Shown here: positions 25,130-34,509 of the stretch, piece by piece
Position numbering within the stretch: the first letter of the stretch is position 1
How the letters are laid out: each line of letters starts with the position of its first letter
Source: Bacteroidales bacterium
GTDB taxonomy: Bacteria > Bacteroidota > Bacteroidia > Bacteroidales > UBA932
Assembly: GCA_017546125.1 (NCBI GenBank)
Contig: JAFYXO010000028.1
Location: 1-64,000, forward strand
Length of the DNA: 64,000 bases
Direction: 5' to 3'
Program-made: the position numbers and the translations under genes
Notes under the pieces: generated by a model
Databases searched by the model: none
The model's input: the letters and a program-made list of their open reading frames with translations, nothing else
Told to the model about the DNA's origin: nothing

Positions 25130-27415
25130 TTAATAAGTCAATTCGATATCATCTATTTTCAGTACAGCTCCAATATGGGTTGTCTGTTGGACACCACCAA
25201 TCTCCATAGTCACACTGGTGTTGACACTACCACTACTGCATGATTTAAAGCACATATATATAGATGCTGCCTTCGTATTGGTATTGGTATAAACTATAGG
25301 CATATTGCATTGCGTCCACTCTGTAGCCATCAGCCCATCAAGCAACTCTGATTTTGCAATAATGTTACCATTTTCATCTTTCAGTATGACATCCACTACA
25401 AAGGTCTCTCCAGATACCGGCTGGTATTTGTACCAGAATTTCACAGAGGTGGGTCTGCTGGCAAATGGATAGCCATCTTGGGTGTGATTACCGCTATCAT
25501 CAGCCTTTCCTATCCAGATCTCTCCTGGAATATCATCACCAAGAGCTGTTGCACTGGTATTCCAGAAACCGATATTAACCGTATATACCATCGCGGACTT
25601 CGCCCCGGTATGCGCATCTGTAGAGAATGCTGTACAAGGGAAATTTTTATACTCCTGATACTGCGCAGAAGGCTTTGCAGGCATTGATTTTTTACTGTTC
25701 ACAGCCCACCATGGATTATTGTCCTTATCAGCATAAGGAAGATACCATGTCCTATCGTATTGATTGTCAAGGGTCGGAGTGACACGCATTTTGGTCGAAT
25801 GATACTCCTCAAACCCAGAATTTCCTATTTGCAACATAGACTCAGTTACAACTTCCACCACATTTGAGATCAGATTAGGATTATTGTTATAAACCGATCT
25901 GAAATAATATTTGGTCGCCGGCTCCACATTCAAGGTGCCATAGTCAAGCACCGAATTGTCAAAACTTGAGAAACCTGCAAAATCGCTCCACTGGTTACCA
26001 TCACTGCTGACCTGAAGTCTGAACAACCTTCCTACACCCCTCTCCACATTTACTGTAGGGGATACTATTTTTTTAGCCCACACATTGCCTACAGGTATAG
26101 AAAGCGTCTGAATGATCGGGTATGCTGTGGCTGTAAGATTTTTCACTGTTTCATTTGCCACATCGTCTACTACTCTTATGGTAAATGCAGCCAACGCCCT
26201 CTCTACTGTTAGTGATGGGTTCAATGCATTGATCTTCTCAAAAAGTTTGGTCATCTTAAGATATGTCAAAGCTCTGCTCCCCTTCATATTTTCATCCCAC
26301 TCCAGTCCTGCTGCCTTCAGCTTATCCACATACCCGACAGGAATGGTAGATGGGTTTGCCAAGTCCATTTCAAACCCCAATGGAACATCAATCCCGGCAT
26401 TTGTCAAATAATCAGATGAGAGTGTAAGATAGAAGTTCTTCAAACCTGCTCTTGCCACTACAGATATGGTGGCAGCATTTCCTGTATTGTCTCCCTCCAC
26501 TACAGGGTGGTCATTATTTGGAAAACCTGCAGCAACTACCTGAGGAGGATCCTGCGGTGCCCAAATCTCTGATATCTCCACCTCTTTATCTTTTTGCACA
26601 ATATTTTCATCCTTCTGAATATTTACAGAAAGATTACCATTTCTGGGATTCACTTTAAGGTTTACTATCAAAAAGTCGTTTGCAGCTACCGCTATAGTAC
26701 CCAAATTCTTAAATTTCCAACTACTTTCATCTGCATATTCGCACTGCGCCATAAACTCAATTTGAAGTTGTTCGGTCGGCATCATATATGCATCTCTCGT
26801 TTCATCTTTTTTATACCTGAGAATCTGTTTGTATTTGCTCATTGACTCATCTAGATTGGAGAATCTCACGAAATAGTCGTAGTATGACCCGGATACCGAT
26901 TCATCAAAGTTCACCTTTATCCTGACATTTGAAACTTTGGCATCAGCTTCAATCATGGTTACATTTGGCTCTCCTGCCTCATTCAAACCACCTTCTACAA
27001 CAAACTCCTTCTGAACAAAGAAGAAAGGTTTATTGAAGCCACAAGCGGTCGAGTCACCGTGGAAAGCCAGCAATCTGAAGTCTCCAGCATTTACCCTCAG
27101 AGTCTGCTCCTTAGCCTCTCCGTACGTTCCAAAATAGATACGGTTCCAGGTCTCTTTTGTTGAATTGGGTCTGTCCTGCCTGATTCCAAACCTATATAGT
27201 TCCACATAGAGATCATCGGCAGATGGAATAGTGGAAGGATCCATAGCCGGATATGTCGCCTCGCTTTTGGTAGGGGCAATCTCAACTCCACCATCCACAG
27301 AGAGCCCAATTTGAAGCAAAGCATCACCGTTTTCCCCCTCGTCTGGCCTGAATTTGGAACAGGAAGCAACCAAAACAGTTGTCGCTATTAATAAAAATTT
27401 CAAATGTCTAATCAT
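25130..27415 (-). CDS. DUF4493-like plus PCMD-like surface lipoprotein
   Basis: The 761-residue lipoprotein has a lipobox ending at Cys19 (LVASC). The N-terminal DUF4493-like part (about 33-250) has DDLYVELYRFGIRQDRP and DFRLLAFHGDSTACGF. A middle region repeats the design of its neighbours (VARAGLKNFYLTLSSDYL). A fibronectin-like segment (ATKYYFRSVYNNNP) leads to a PCMD-like C-terminus (IGNSGFEEYHS, WWAVNSKKS, GAKSAMVYTVNIG, PFASRPTSVKFWYKYQPV, GAVLKIDDIELTY). It is the most diverged PCMD copy here. Position and signals place it on the outer membrane. Confidence 0.8.
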   Translation of the reverse strand: MIRHLKFLLIATTVLVASCSKFRPDEGENGDALLQIGLSVDGGVEIAPTKSEATYPAMDPSTIPSADDLYVELYRFGIRQDRPNSTKETWNRIYFGTYGEAKEQTLRVNAGDFRLLAFHGDSTACGFNKPFFFVQKEFVVEGGLNEAGEPNVTMIEADAKVSNVRIKVNFDESVSGSYYDYFVRFSNLDESMSKYKQILRYKKDETRDAYMMPTEQLQIEFMAQCEYADESSWKFKNLGTIAVAANDFLIVNLKVNPRNGNLSVNIQKDENIVQKDKEVEISEIWAPQDPPQVVAAGFPNNDHPVVEGDNTGNAATISVVARAGLKNFYLTLSSDYLTNAGIDVPLGFEMDLANPSTIPVGYVDKLKAAGLEWDENMKGSRALTYLKMTKLFEKINALNPSLTVERALAAFTIRVVDDVANETVKNLTATAYPIIQTLSIPVGNVWAKKIVSPTVNVERGVGRLFRLQVSSDGNQWSDFAGFSSFDNSVLDYGTLNVEPATKYYFRSVYNNNPNLISNVVEVVTESMLQIGNSGFEEYHSTKMRVTPTLDNQYDRTWYLPYADKDNNPWWAVNSKKSMPAKPSAQYQEYKNFPCTAFSTDAHTGAKSAMVYTVNIGFWNTSATALGDDIPGEIWIGKADDSGNHTQDGYPFASRPTSVKFWYKYQPVSGETFVVDVILKDENGNIIAKSELLDGLMATEWTQCNMPIVYTNTNTKAASIYMCFKSCSSGSVNTSVTMEIGGVQQTTHIGAVLKIDDIELTY

Positions 27416-27432
27416 ATATTTCTCTATCTGTT

Positions 27433-29373
27433 TTATTCTGTATATTCTATTTTTACTTTGTATATGGCTTTTGTATACAAGTTGTTACTTGCAGAATACA
27501 TCACACACGGTTTGGCTGCAGTCAACTGCATTTTAGGTGAGTAACTCAAATATCCTGATGACTTATAATCAACAATATAGTGAGCCCTCACACAACTACT
27601 ACCCATAACAACAGAGTTTTGAGTTGATGCACAAGTGGTGAAATAAATATCCAGAAATTCTTTTTGATCCAGTTTCTGTCCAAACAATTTAAAATCCACA
27701 TTCTTGCCGCAACCGTCAAATGCTGTTTTAACATATATATTTTTAGCTCCGTCACCTGTAGGGATATGAAATTTAGGAGATCTCAATGCACTTTGACCAC
27801 TTGAATTAAATTCTACAAAATCACCAGTAAAGGATCCATTGATAACACCCCACGATCCGGGGTTTCCCCCATTAAAATTCACCACCAAAGGCAACCCTGT
27901 AATATGAAAATCTCTGCTTGCTGAGAATGTCAGATTACCTACCGTTACAGTTACAGAGTATGGGTATGCTTTAAAAGTTGACCTGGTTATATCACCAAAA
28001 GATTTGCTGGAGCCACTCGAAGATGTCGCGCCGATTTCAGCTCCATCCAATGTTGCCACATATGAGTCTATAATATCAGAATGGACATTTATTGATGCAG
28101 TAATATCATAGATAATGGTATTTGCACAGCTGTTCGCGACAGTTATTTTACCTGATTTATATTTATCATATGATGTATAGCCCCCCAGAGTAATTTTCAC
28201 CCCCGGATCAGGTATAGTTATAACTTCAGAGCCCAAGGTTACCTTCTGACCGTATGCTTTATAATATGGGCTGAACACATAATCTCCTGCCGGCAAAAGT
28301 TTATAATTCCCCTCCACGCCTAATGAGACTTTTGCATTGGAAAGGGCAGCGCCATCATTTGAGACATATTTACGTACGACATTCCCTTTACCGTCCACAA
28401 GGGTAGCACCCCACTCCTCAATTCTGGCATTTGGAACACCGGACTTGTCCATTATAAAAGAGACACCTGTACCAGAAAGAAGATTATCTTTATATGTGTG
28501 GCCAAATTCAAGCGATGAATATGTGACTCCGAACCCTTCAAACTCTCCACTTATAGTTATTGGTATAATATAACCTGCCTTATTACTCAAATCATACCCC
28601 CCGGTAGATCCATCAGAGAAGCTTCTTACCATCTGATGCCCTTGAGCATCTATCAGTACTATGCTGAAACCATCCTCAAGATTCACTGTAGGGACACAAA
28701 TATATGTAGGACCCTCACTCTGGACCGGTACTTGGATGATGTAACCCATCTCATCAGATTTGGTGTACTCTCCAGTAGCTGGATCAATAATCAGTGGGAA
28801 CATATCCTCAAAGTTATTTCCGAAGAAAGCGAGGCTACAGACTCCTTCCACTGCCACTGTTATCTGAAGCATTGCACCGGCAAATTTAAGCTCGGTGGCC
28901 ATCTCTTCCGCATTATAGCTCACTTTTGAATATAAGAATGGATTATGAGTTCCATTCTGTTGGTTGAATCGTGCCACTACCTTACCCTTTGGAATATCCA
29001 CACTCATTGCATTGCCCGAAGGGTATGTAAAGTAACAATCCACCGGCTCGGACTCGATAGTGACAAAGCCTGTAAATGAGGCTATATTGTCATTAGTATT
29101 ATCTATTGAATAGACAGAAAGGTCTGAGACTGCACTCTTCCCATCAGAAGTCACTGCTGTAATCTGTAGAATATCAGAGGCTTCCCATCCCAAAGAGGTT
29201 CCATCAACTGAAATTTTGGTTTGTGCTTGGGGAGATGCCGAAAGATATATAGGATATTTATTGTCACCGTTTAGAGAAGGGATATCTACCCGTGAGCAGG
29301 ACAAGATAAAGGATATGGATGTGATAACCCATATACTGAATAACATAACCCTTTGTCTCGTTGCCCACTTCAT
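27433..29373 (-). CDS. Fimbrillin-like surface lipoprotein
   Basis: The 646-residue protein has a long signal region with a lipobox ending at Cys26 (FILSC). Residues about 40-280 look like a fimbrillin-type N-terminal domain (TKISVDGTSLGWEASDILQI, YFTYPSGNAM, TELKFAGAMLQITV, PTYICVPTVNLEDGFSI). The rest is a serine- and glycine-rich set of beta domains with no known family. The order in the operon places it second, three bases from the first gene. It could be a structural subunit or an adhesin; the fimbrillin link is from overall pattern, not from a search. Confidence 0.65.
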   Translation of the reverse strand: MKWATRQRVMLFSIWVITSISFILSCSRVDIPSLNGDNKYPIYLSASPQAQTKISVDGTSLGWEASDILQITAVTSDGKSAVSDLSVYSIDNTNDNIASFTGFVTIESEPVDCYFTYPSGNAMSVDIPKGKVVARFNQQNGTHNPFLYSKVSYNAEEMATELKFAGAMLQITVAVEGVCSLAFFGNNFEDMFPLIIDPATGEYTKSDEMGYIIQVPVQSEGPTYICVPTVNLEDGFSIVLIDAQGHQMVRSFSDGSTGGYDLSNKAGYIIPITISGEFEGFGVTYSSLEFGHTYKDNLLSGTGVSFIMDKSGVPNARIEEWGATLVDGKGNVVRKYVSNDGAALSNAKVSLGVEGNYKLLPAGDYVFSPYYKAYGQKVTLGSEVITIPDPGVKITLGGYTSYDKYKSGKITVANSCANTIIYDITASINVHSDIIDSYVATLDGAEIGATSSSGSSKSFGDITRSTFKAYPYSVTVTVGNLTFSASRDFHITGLPLVVNFNGGNPGSWGVINGSFTGDFVEFNSSGQSALRSPKFHIPTGDGAKNIYVKTAFDGCGKNVDFKLFGQKLDQKEFLDIYFTTCASTQNSVVMGSSCVRAHYIVDYKSSGYLSYSPKMQLTAAKPCVMYSASNNLYTKAIYKVKIEYTE

Positions 29374-29375
29374 CC

Positions 29376-30245
29376 CTACTCGTCCTCCACAATTTGACCC
29401 TGGTTATAATCCCCTAAGGTGATATTATTCTCTACTGGCGTCCTGACACCCTCAACAATAAATTTGATATCCGGAGATATGATAGGTGTACCTGTATATT
29501 TGACATTGAACGTTACCGCATCAGCCGCATTCACTACTGCAGGTTGACCACCCTCTTCAAAATAACCTGACACCGACTCGATGTATTCCTCAGCACCATA
29601 ATTAAGAATATATAGCGTATATTCAAGATGAATGGGTCTGTCCTGAAGATTATAGTATCCAACCTGGTGTATAGGGTCAAATTCCAGTTCTCTGATAACA
29701 CCATTCATATCGTCATCACCATCCTCAGATGTAGCTTCAGTATCTTCCTCAGGAGCAAAAACCGACCTCACCTTTAATTTGAAACCCTCAAAGGACTCAT
29801 ACATAGAGTCATCAAACTTCACATTCACCCTACAGTTTGCCACATTGCAGACTACAGAGACCGTTTCCACATAGTCATTGATTATGGAGAACTGTGCACT
29901 CTCCCCCTCATATCTTATACAACCATACCCCTCTTCTGCCTCCTCTTTGGTACAACTCTCTGCATACAAAGTATAGATACCATAATACCACTCCATCGGC
30001 ATTACTACATCTCCATAAGTGTAGTAATCTGAAGAGCCATATTCTCCCACACCTGAAAATTTGAAACTGTAATGATCAAATTCAGATTCGGATTTCACCA
30101 CTATCTCAGTGGCAGAAGACAATGTAAGGTCCACTTTACCTTTGAGCAGCTCCTCCACGGCGGCACCCTCACATGAAGATAACGCCATAATACTAAGCAC
30201 CATAGCTAAAGCAAACAATTTGTTATGTCTTAAAAAATCCAGCAT
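29376..30245 (-). CDS. DUF4493-like lipoprotein, first gene of surface operon
   Basis: The start at 30245 opens a signal peptide (MLDFLRHNKLFALAMVLSIM) with a lipobox ending in LSSC; an earlier in-frame ATG at 30281 lies inside the promoter box. The 289-residue product has the DUF4493-like pattern (VDLTLSSATEIVVKSESEFD, YSFKFSGVGEYG, WYYGIYTLYAES, NCRVNVKFDDSMYESFEGF). An acidic loop near residue 180 (EEDTEATSEDGDDD) resembles that of the third gene. It has no PCMD. It leads six minus-strand genes with gaps of 2-22 bases. Confidence 0.75.
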   Translation of the reverse strand: MLDFLRHNKLFALAMVLSIMALSSCEGAAVEELLKGKVDLTLSSATEIVVKSESEFDHYSFKFSGVGEYGSSDYYTYGDVVMPMEWYYGIYTLYAESCTKEEAEEGYGCIRYEGESAQFSIINDYVETVSVVCNVANCRVNVKFDDSMYESFEGFKLKVRSVFAPEEDTEATSEDGDDDMNGVIRELEFDPIHQVGYYNLQDRPIHLEYTLYILNYGAEEYIESVSGYFEEGGQPAVVNAADAVTFNVKYTGTPIISPDIKFIVEGVRTPVENNITLGDYNQGQIVEDE

Positions 30246-30278
30246 TACACTACTCTTTTGTAAAGCGCAAAAAGCGCG

Positions 30279-30335
30279 CAAATATAAGAAAACTCTGAAA
30301 TAACAATAAGTTTTCTCGTTTTTTTACTACTTTTG
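30279..30335. promoter_or_regulatory. Divergent promoter boxes between the surface operon and the BACON lipoprotein
   Basis: On the minus strand TATATTTG (30286-30279) has a TTG 17 bases upstream and ends 33 bases before the ATG at 30245. On the plus strand TACTTTTG (30328-30335) ends only four bases before the ATG at 30340, so that message would be leaderless or nearly so. Confidence 0.6.
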
Positions 30336-30339
30336 GAAC

Positions 30340-31698
30340 ATGAAAAGATACCTCATTATATTACTTTTTACGTTATGTTGCTTAGGTTGCAAACGTCATA
30401 TAAATGAAGATAGTATAGAGATATCTGCATCACACTGCGATTTCGGGCACATTGGAGGCGATATTAGGATAGATATCAAATCTACCTACTACTGGAGATA
30501 TGCAATATTGGGCAACTGGATAAATGTGGAAAAAATATCAGAGGAGGAGTGCTCAGTCAAAGTATCACCAAACGACAGCACCGACAGAGATGGATACATA
30601 TATTTTATTTGCAATAGAGATACTGCCTACCTCCAGATCACACAGAAACATTCAGATATATTTCAAATCCCCACTGACACACTTAAATTTTCCTACAAAG
30701 GGGGAAATACCACTTTACCTATAAGGTGCTACAGCCAATGGGGCATCAAATCCAAAAGTGAATGGATAGAAGCAGACATCAATGAAGGGTCTGGTCCATA
30801 TACATTATATATAAAGGTAGCAGAATCGGATAATATAGATGACACTACAGGAGAGATAACCATTCTATCCGAAAACAGAGAGATATCGGTCCCTGTCCTT
30901 CAGTCAGCCAGGCCATTTGTCAAACTTGAAAAAGAAGTTATTGAGATTGACGGTGATGGAGGAAATATCTCCGTTCTATACCTCTCCAATAGTGATATTT
31001 TCCTGACCAACGACTCACCCTGGATAAGGATAGTGCACCACAACACCACATCGAGAACCCTCACACTGGAAATACTATCAAACCGCGAATACATCGAAAG
31101 GGTGGACACCATTATTTTCACCACTGTTCAGGACTCATCCATCTATGCACCCCTCAGCATCAGACAAGGGGTAAAAATAGATCATCCTGCACTAAGTTTT
31201 AAAGAGGGGTACAGATTGTCTGTGTCATCACGGGAAAGTTTTACCCTACATCCTCAGTTTACAGATATGAAGGACAGCTCCCTCATATGGAAATCTTACA
31301 ACACCGAAATAGCGACTGTGGACCAGAATGGAATGGTAACGGCACAGAATACCGGCAAGTGCAAAATATCTATAACCAACACATATCACAATGTCTCTGC
31401 AGAAATAGAGCTTGATATCAAACTCAAAGCCGAGAAAATGTCAATAATGCTGGGGGACCAGGATATGAACACAAATCCTATTGCGGTCCGTTACCCGGGA
31501 GAGAGCATGACTCTGAGAGTGGTACTGACCCCTGCAAACTCCTATAGCGGAGATATCACCTTCTTCTCATCCAATACGGAGGTGGCAAAAATAGAGGGCA
31601 ACAATATCAAATGCATATCTGCCGGAACAGCAAATATCACAGTGGAATCAATATTCCAGCAACTCAGTTATACCTTTAAGATAATAGTAATAGAGTAG
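30340..31698 (+). CDS. Lipoprotein with BACON and Big_2-like domains
   Basis: The 452-residue lipoprotein has a lipobox ending at Cys17 (CLGC). Residues about 24-110, 112-190 and 190-275 resemble three BACON-type beta domains (IGGDIRIDIKSTYYW with NWINVEK; WGIKSKSEWIEADINEGSG; DGDGGNISVLYLSNSD with SPWIRI). Two Big_2-like domains end the protein (WKSYNTEIATVDQNGMVTAQ with NTGKCKISITN; SSNTEVAKIEGNNIKCISAG). Both types bind glycans or act as spacers in Bacteroidota. It is divergent from the PCMD operon and may share its regulation. Confidence 0.82.
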   Translation: MKRYLIILLFTLCCLGCKRHINEDSIEISASHCDFGHIGGDIRIDIKSTYYWRYAILGNWINVEKISEEECSVKVSPNDSTDRDGYIYFICNRDTAYLQITQKHSDIFQIPTDTLKFSYKGGNTTLPIRCYSQWGIKSKSEWIEADINEGSGPYTLYIKVAESDNIDDTTGEITILSENREISVPVLQSARPFVKLEKEVIEIDGDGGNISVLYLSNSDIFLTNDSPWIRIVHHNTTSRTLTLEILSNREYIERVDTIIFTTVQDSSIYAPLSIRQGVKIDHPALSFKEGYRLSVSSRESFTLHPQFTDMKDSSLIWKSYNTEIATVDQNGMVTAQNTGKCKISITNTYHNVSAEIELDIKLKAEKMSIMLGDQDMNTNPIAVRYPGESMTLRVVLTPANSYSGDITFFSSNTEVAKIEGNNIKCISAGTANITVESIFQQLSYTFKIIVIE

Positions 31699-31703
31699 AA
31701 CCC

Positions 31704-32573
31704 CTACCTTTTTCTGTACTCCAGTGGGGTCATCCCTGTGTTTGCCTTGAAGAACTTCTGGAACACCGACTGATTGGTGAAGTTGAGCTTATACACAATC
31801 TGCTTGATGGTGTCGCTGCTGTATCGGAGGAGGTTTTGGGCCTCAAGTATCACATATGAATCAATCCAGTATGATGGTGTCTGACCACTTGCCATCTTCA
31901 CCACCTTCGCCAGATATTTGGTAGTGATGCAGAGTCTGTCTGCATAGAACTGCACACTGCGCTCCTTCACATGGTATTTGGCCACCAGCCTTATAAAGTG
32001 GTCATATATCACTTTGGTCCTTGTCTTGGAGTCATCATTCTCACCGGCAATCTCCTTTTGACGCCCGCTCCATGATCCAGCCACCTCATATATAAGGGAA
32101 GAGCAGAGTGCCATAATACTCTCCGAAACGAAAGGTCTTTTGGAATCGAGTACGTTCTTTATCAGGCTGTAATACCTCATAGCCAACATAACCTCTGTCC
32201 TGTTGAGGGATATGGTAGGATGTACCACAGGAGAGACAGATCTGTTGAAGAACGCCCCCATATCAAACCTCAATTTTGTCATATACTTTGTAGATATCAC
32301 CACAGCTATCAGGTGGCTGCCTATATGAGGGGTGTTGTCAACTATTCGGACAATATTTCCCGGTGTTATTACAGAGAATGTGTTCCTGGTTATCTTATAC
32401 TCCTTCAGGTCCAATGACAATGTAAGATTTCCCGATACACAGAACAAAACCACAAATCCATCTACACGGGTAGGAATATTGTTAAAGAAGGTTCGCTCGG
32501 TTTTCTTTTTGTAATGAAGGTCACCTACGAAGAAATCGTCACCGATACTCTTGATGGTGGCCATATCAAACAT
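31704..32573 (-). CDS. AraC family transcriptional regulator
   Basis: The 289-residue protein has an N-terminal cupin-like sensing region (about 15-160) and a C-terminal double helix-turn-helix (about 190-289). The latter has FYADRLCITTKYLAKVVKMA, SGQTPSYWIDSYVILEAQNL and the family end FTNQSVFQKFFKANTGMTP with LEYRKR. The start at 32573 is chosen because an earlier in-frame GTG sits at the expected transcription start behind the TATTTTTG box at 32630-32623. A target is not obvious; the adjacent lipoprotein and acyl-CoA ligase genes are candidates by position only. Confidence 0.88.
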   Translation of the reverse strand: MFDMATIKSIGDDFFVGDLHYKKKTERTFFNNIPTRVDGFVVLFCVSGNLTLSLDLKEYKITRNTFSVITPGNIVRIVDNTPHIGSHLIAVVISTKYMTKLRFDMGAFFNRSVSPVVHPTISLNRTEVMLAMRYYSLIKNVLDSKRPFVSESIMALCSSLIYEVAGSWSGRQKEIAGENDDSKTRTKVIYDHFIRLVAKYHVKERSVQFYADRLCITTKYLAKVVKMASGQTPSYWIDSYVILEAQNLLRYSSDTIKQIVYKLNFTNQSVFQKFFKANTGMTPLEYRKR

Positions 32574-32622
32574 TTTCTTCAACTGAAGAATGGTTATGGT
32601 ATTATATAGTTGATTCACAGTA

Positions 32623-32664
32623 CAAAAATAAAAAAAAGGGGGAACAATACTACATTATCCCCCC
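32623..32664 (-). terminator. Terminator of the acyl-CoA ligase fused to the AraC promoter box
   Basis: Six G (around 32664-32659) pair with five C (32642-32638) on the minus strand and are followed by a run of T. The T run leads straight into TATTTTTG (32630-32623), the likely -7 box of the AraC gene. End of one gene and promoter of the next thus overlap. Confidence 0.65.
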
Positions 32665-32686
32665 GTCACTATTAAAAACAAATTAC

Positions 32687-34330
32687 TTATGAATACATAA
32701 ATCTTTTTATGCTCATCTTAGGAGTCTTTTCAAATGGAGCATCCATCACCTCGATCTTGCCCACCTTGCTGTATACTGGCATCTCCTTATTGATATTGAC
32801 TTTTATTGTATTGAGTGTGTTCTCCAAAAGTTCTCCCTCAATACCATCAGCCTTCATTTTGTCCTTATCCATATACATCAATGCCACCAATACACCTTTT
32901 CTGTCCACCACCACACTCTCGATCACATATGGCTGATTGTTGCATACTGCCTCAACCTCCTCCGGATAGATATTCTGACCGTTTGAGGTCAAAATCATAT
33001 TTTTGCTTCTACCTCTGATGAAGATGTTTCCTGCTTTGTCGATAACGCCCAAGTCACCGGTATTCATCCAGCCATCTGCTGAAAATGCAGCTTTGGTAGC
33101 ATCTTCGTTCTTATAGTAGCCACTCATAATGCTGATACCGCGTGCTTGAATCTGACCCACTACATTGTATGGATCCTCTGAATCGATTCTGATCTCAACG
33201 CAGTCGATAGCTTTACCGCCAGAGTGAGGAACAAATGTCTCCCATGGTTCGTATGCCAAAAGAGGGGCTGCCTCTGTCATACCATAACCTACTGTGAAAG
33301 GCATTTTGAATTTCTTGAACCACTTCTCCACATCTGGATTAAGTGCAGCACCACCCATGATGATAGAGCGAAGGTTTCCACCGAACGCATTTAGAAGTGT
33401 AGTACGGATTTTTTTGAAAATGATCTGGTTTAGGCCTGGGATAGCAGTGATAACCTTCATTACAGGTTTGTTCAAAATAGGCTGAACTTTACCTTTGAAC
33501 ACTTTCTCCAATACAAGTGGAACGGTGACAAGAAGGTAAGGTTTAACCTCTGCCATAGCACCAAGAAGGACCGCAGGGGTAGGTGTCTTTCCAAGATAAT
33601 AGATGGTAGAACCACCACATAGAGGGTAGATCAATTCGAACATCATTCCATACATATGTGCCATTGGGAGCATTGATACAATCTGCTCTCCCGGTTTGGA
33701 TGGAAGCCATCTCTGACCGAAATCGGCATTTGCACTCAAACACTCATGACGTAGCATAACACCTTTAGGTGCTCCTGTACTTCCTGAAGTGTAGTTGATG
33801 ATGGCAAGATCCTTCAAATTGTCTGTAGGGAATGATACATTCTCTGCCTTGAAACCATTTGGATATTTTTCAGCGAAAGATGAGTCAAGATTCTCGTAAA
33901 GAGCCTTGAGTTCATTCTCCGATGAGTACAATAGAGAGAATGTCTGTGTAGATACAACAGCCTTCACTGCAGGCATCTTGGTTATATCAAGTTTTGCCCA
34001 CACATCGTCATCTGTAAAGAGAATTACGCTCTCAGAGTGATCTACAAGTCCGTTTACGCTATCGGGATGGAAATCTACCAGAATAGGGACAGCTACAGCT
34101 CCGTAAGTAATAGCTGAGAAGAATGACATACCCCAGCGTGCGGTATTTTTTGCACAGATAGCAACCTTATCTCCCTTTTTAACACCTGCCTGCTCAAAGA
34201 AAAGGTGAAATTTCTCAATATTGGTAGCCAATTGTCCAAAAGTGAAGTGCTCACCTTTATAATTACAAAGAGCCTTCAGGTCCCAGTTTGCTTTTATCTG
34301 ATTTTCTAATCTTGTGAAATAATGTTGCAT
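32687..34330 (-). CDS. Long-chain acyl-CoA synthetase (AMP-forming ligase)
   Basis: The 547-residue protein has all AMP-binding enzyme motifs: the P-loop YTSGSTGAPKGVMLRH (A3), the gate region MLPMAHMYGMMFEL, VGYGMTEAAPLL (A5), DGWMNTGDLGVIDKAGNIFI (A7) and GRSKNMILTSNGQNIYPEE (A8), with the catalytic lysine in KMSIKRF near the end. It activates fatty acids with ATP and CoA for membrane lipid synthesis or degradation. Its length is normal for Bacteroidota homologues. No fatty acid genes are nearby, so it seems to be a single-gene unit. Confidence 0.92.
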   Translation of the reverse strand: MQHYFTRLENQIKANWDLKALCNYKGEHFTFGQLATNIEKFHLFFEQAGVKKGDKVAICAKNTARWGMSFFSAITYGAVAVPILVDFHPDSVNGLVDHSESVILFTDDDVWAKLDITKMPAVKAVVSTQTFSLLYSSENELKALYENLDSSFAEKYPNGFKAENVSFPTDNLKDLAIINYTSGSTGAPKGVMLRHECLSANADFGQRWLPSKPGEQIVSMLPMAHMYGMMFELIYPLCGGSTIYYLGKTPTPAVLLGAMAEVKPYLLVTVPLVLEKVFKGKVQPILNKPVMKVITAIPGLNQIIFKKIRTTLLNAFGGNLRSIIMGGAALNPDVEKWFKKFKMPFTVGYGMTEAAPLLAYEPWETFVPHSGGKAIDCVEIRIDSEDPYNVVGQIQARGISIMSGYYKNEDATKAAFSADGWMNTGDLGVIDKAGNIFIRGRSKNMILTSNGQNIYPEEVEAVCNNQPYVIESVVVDRKGVLVALMYMDKDKMKADGIEGELLENTLNTIKVNINKEMPVYSKVGKIEVMDAPFEKTPKMSIKRFMYS

Positions 34331-34482
34331 ATCTTAGGTTTTAGTATTTCACGGCAAATGTAGAAAAGTTATTACTTAAAGTAACAAATTGACACAATTT
34401 TGGAGAAAATATGAGATAATCAGATTACTTTTTGACAACTACCGTACAGATATGGCAAATATTTCAAATAAAATAAATTGCC

Positions 34483-34490
34483 TATATTTG
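34483..34490 (+). promoter_or_regulatory. Promoter box of the DUF2490 gene
   Basis: TATATTTG matches TAnnTTTG and ends 19 bases before the ATG at 34510. Confidence 0.55.
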
Positions 34491-34509
34491 TCAGATAAGG
34501 ATTACGACA

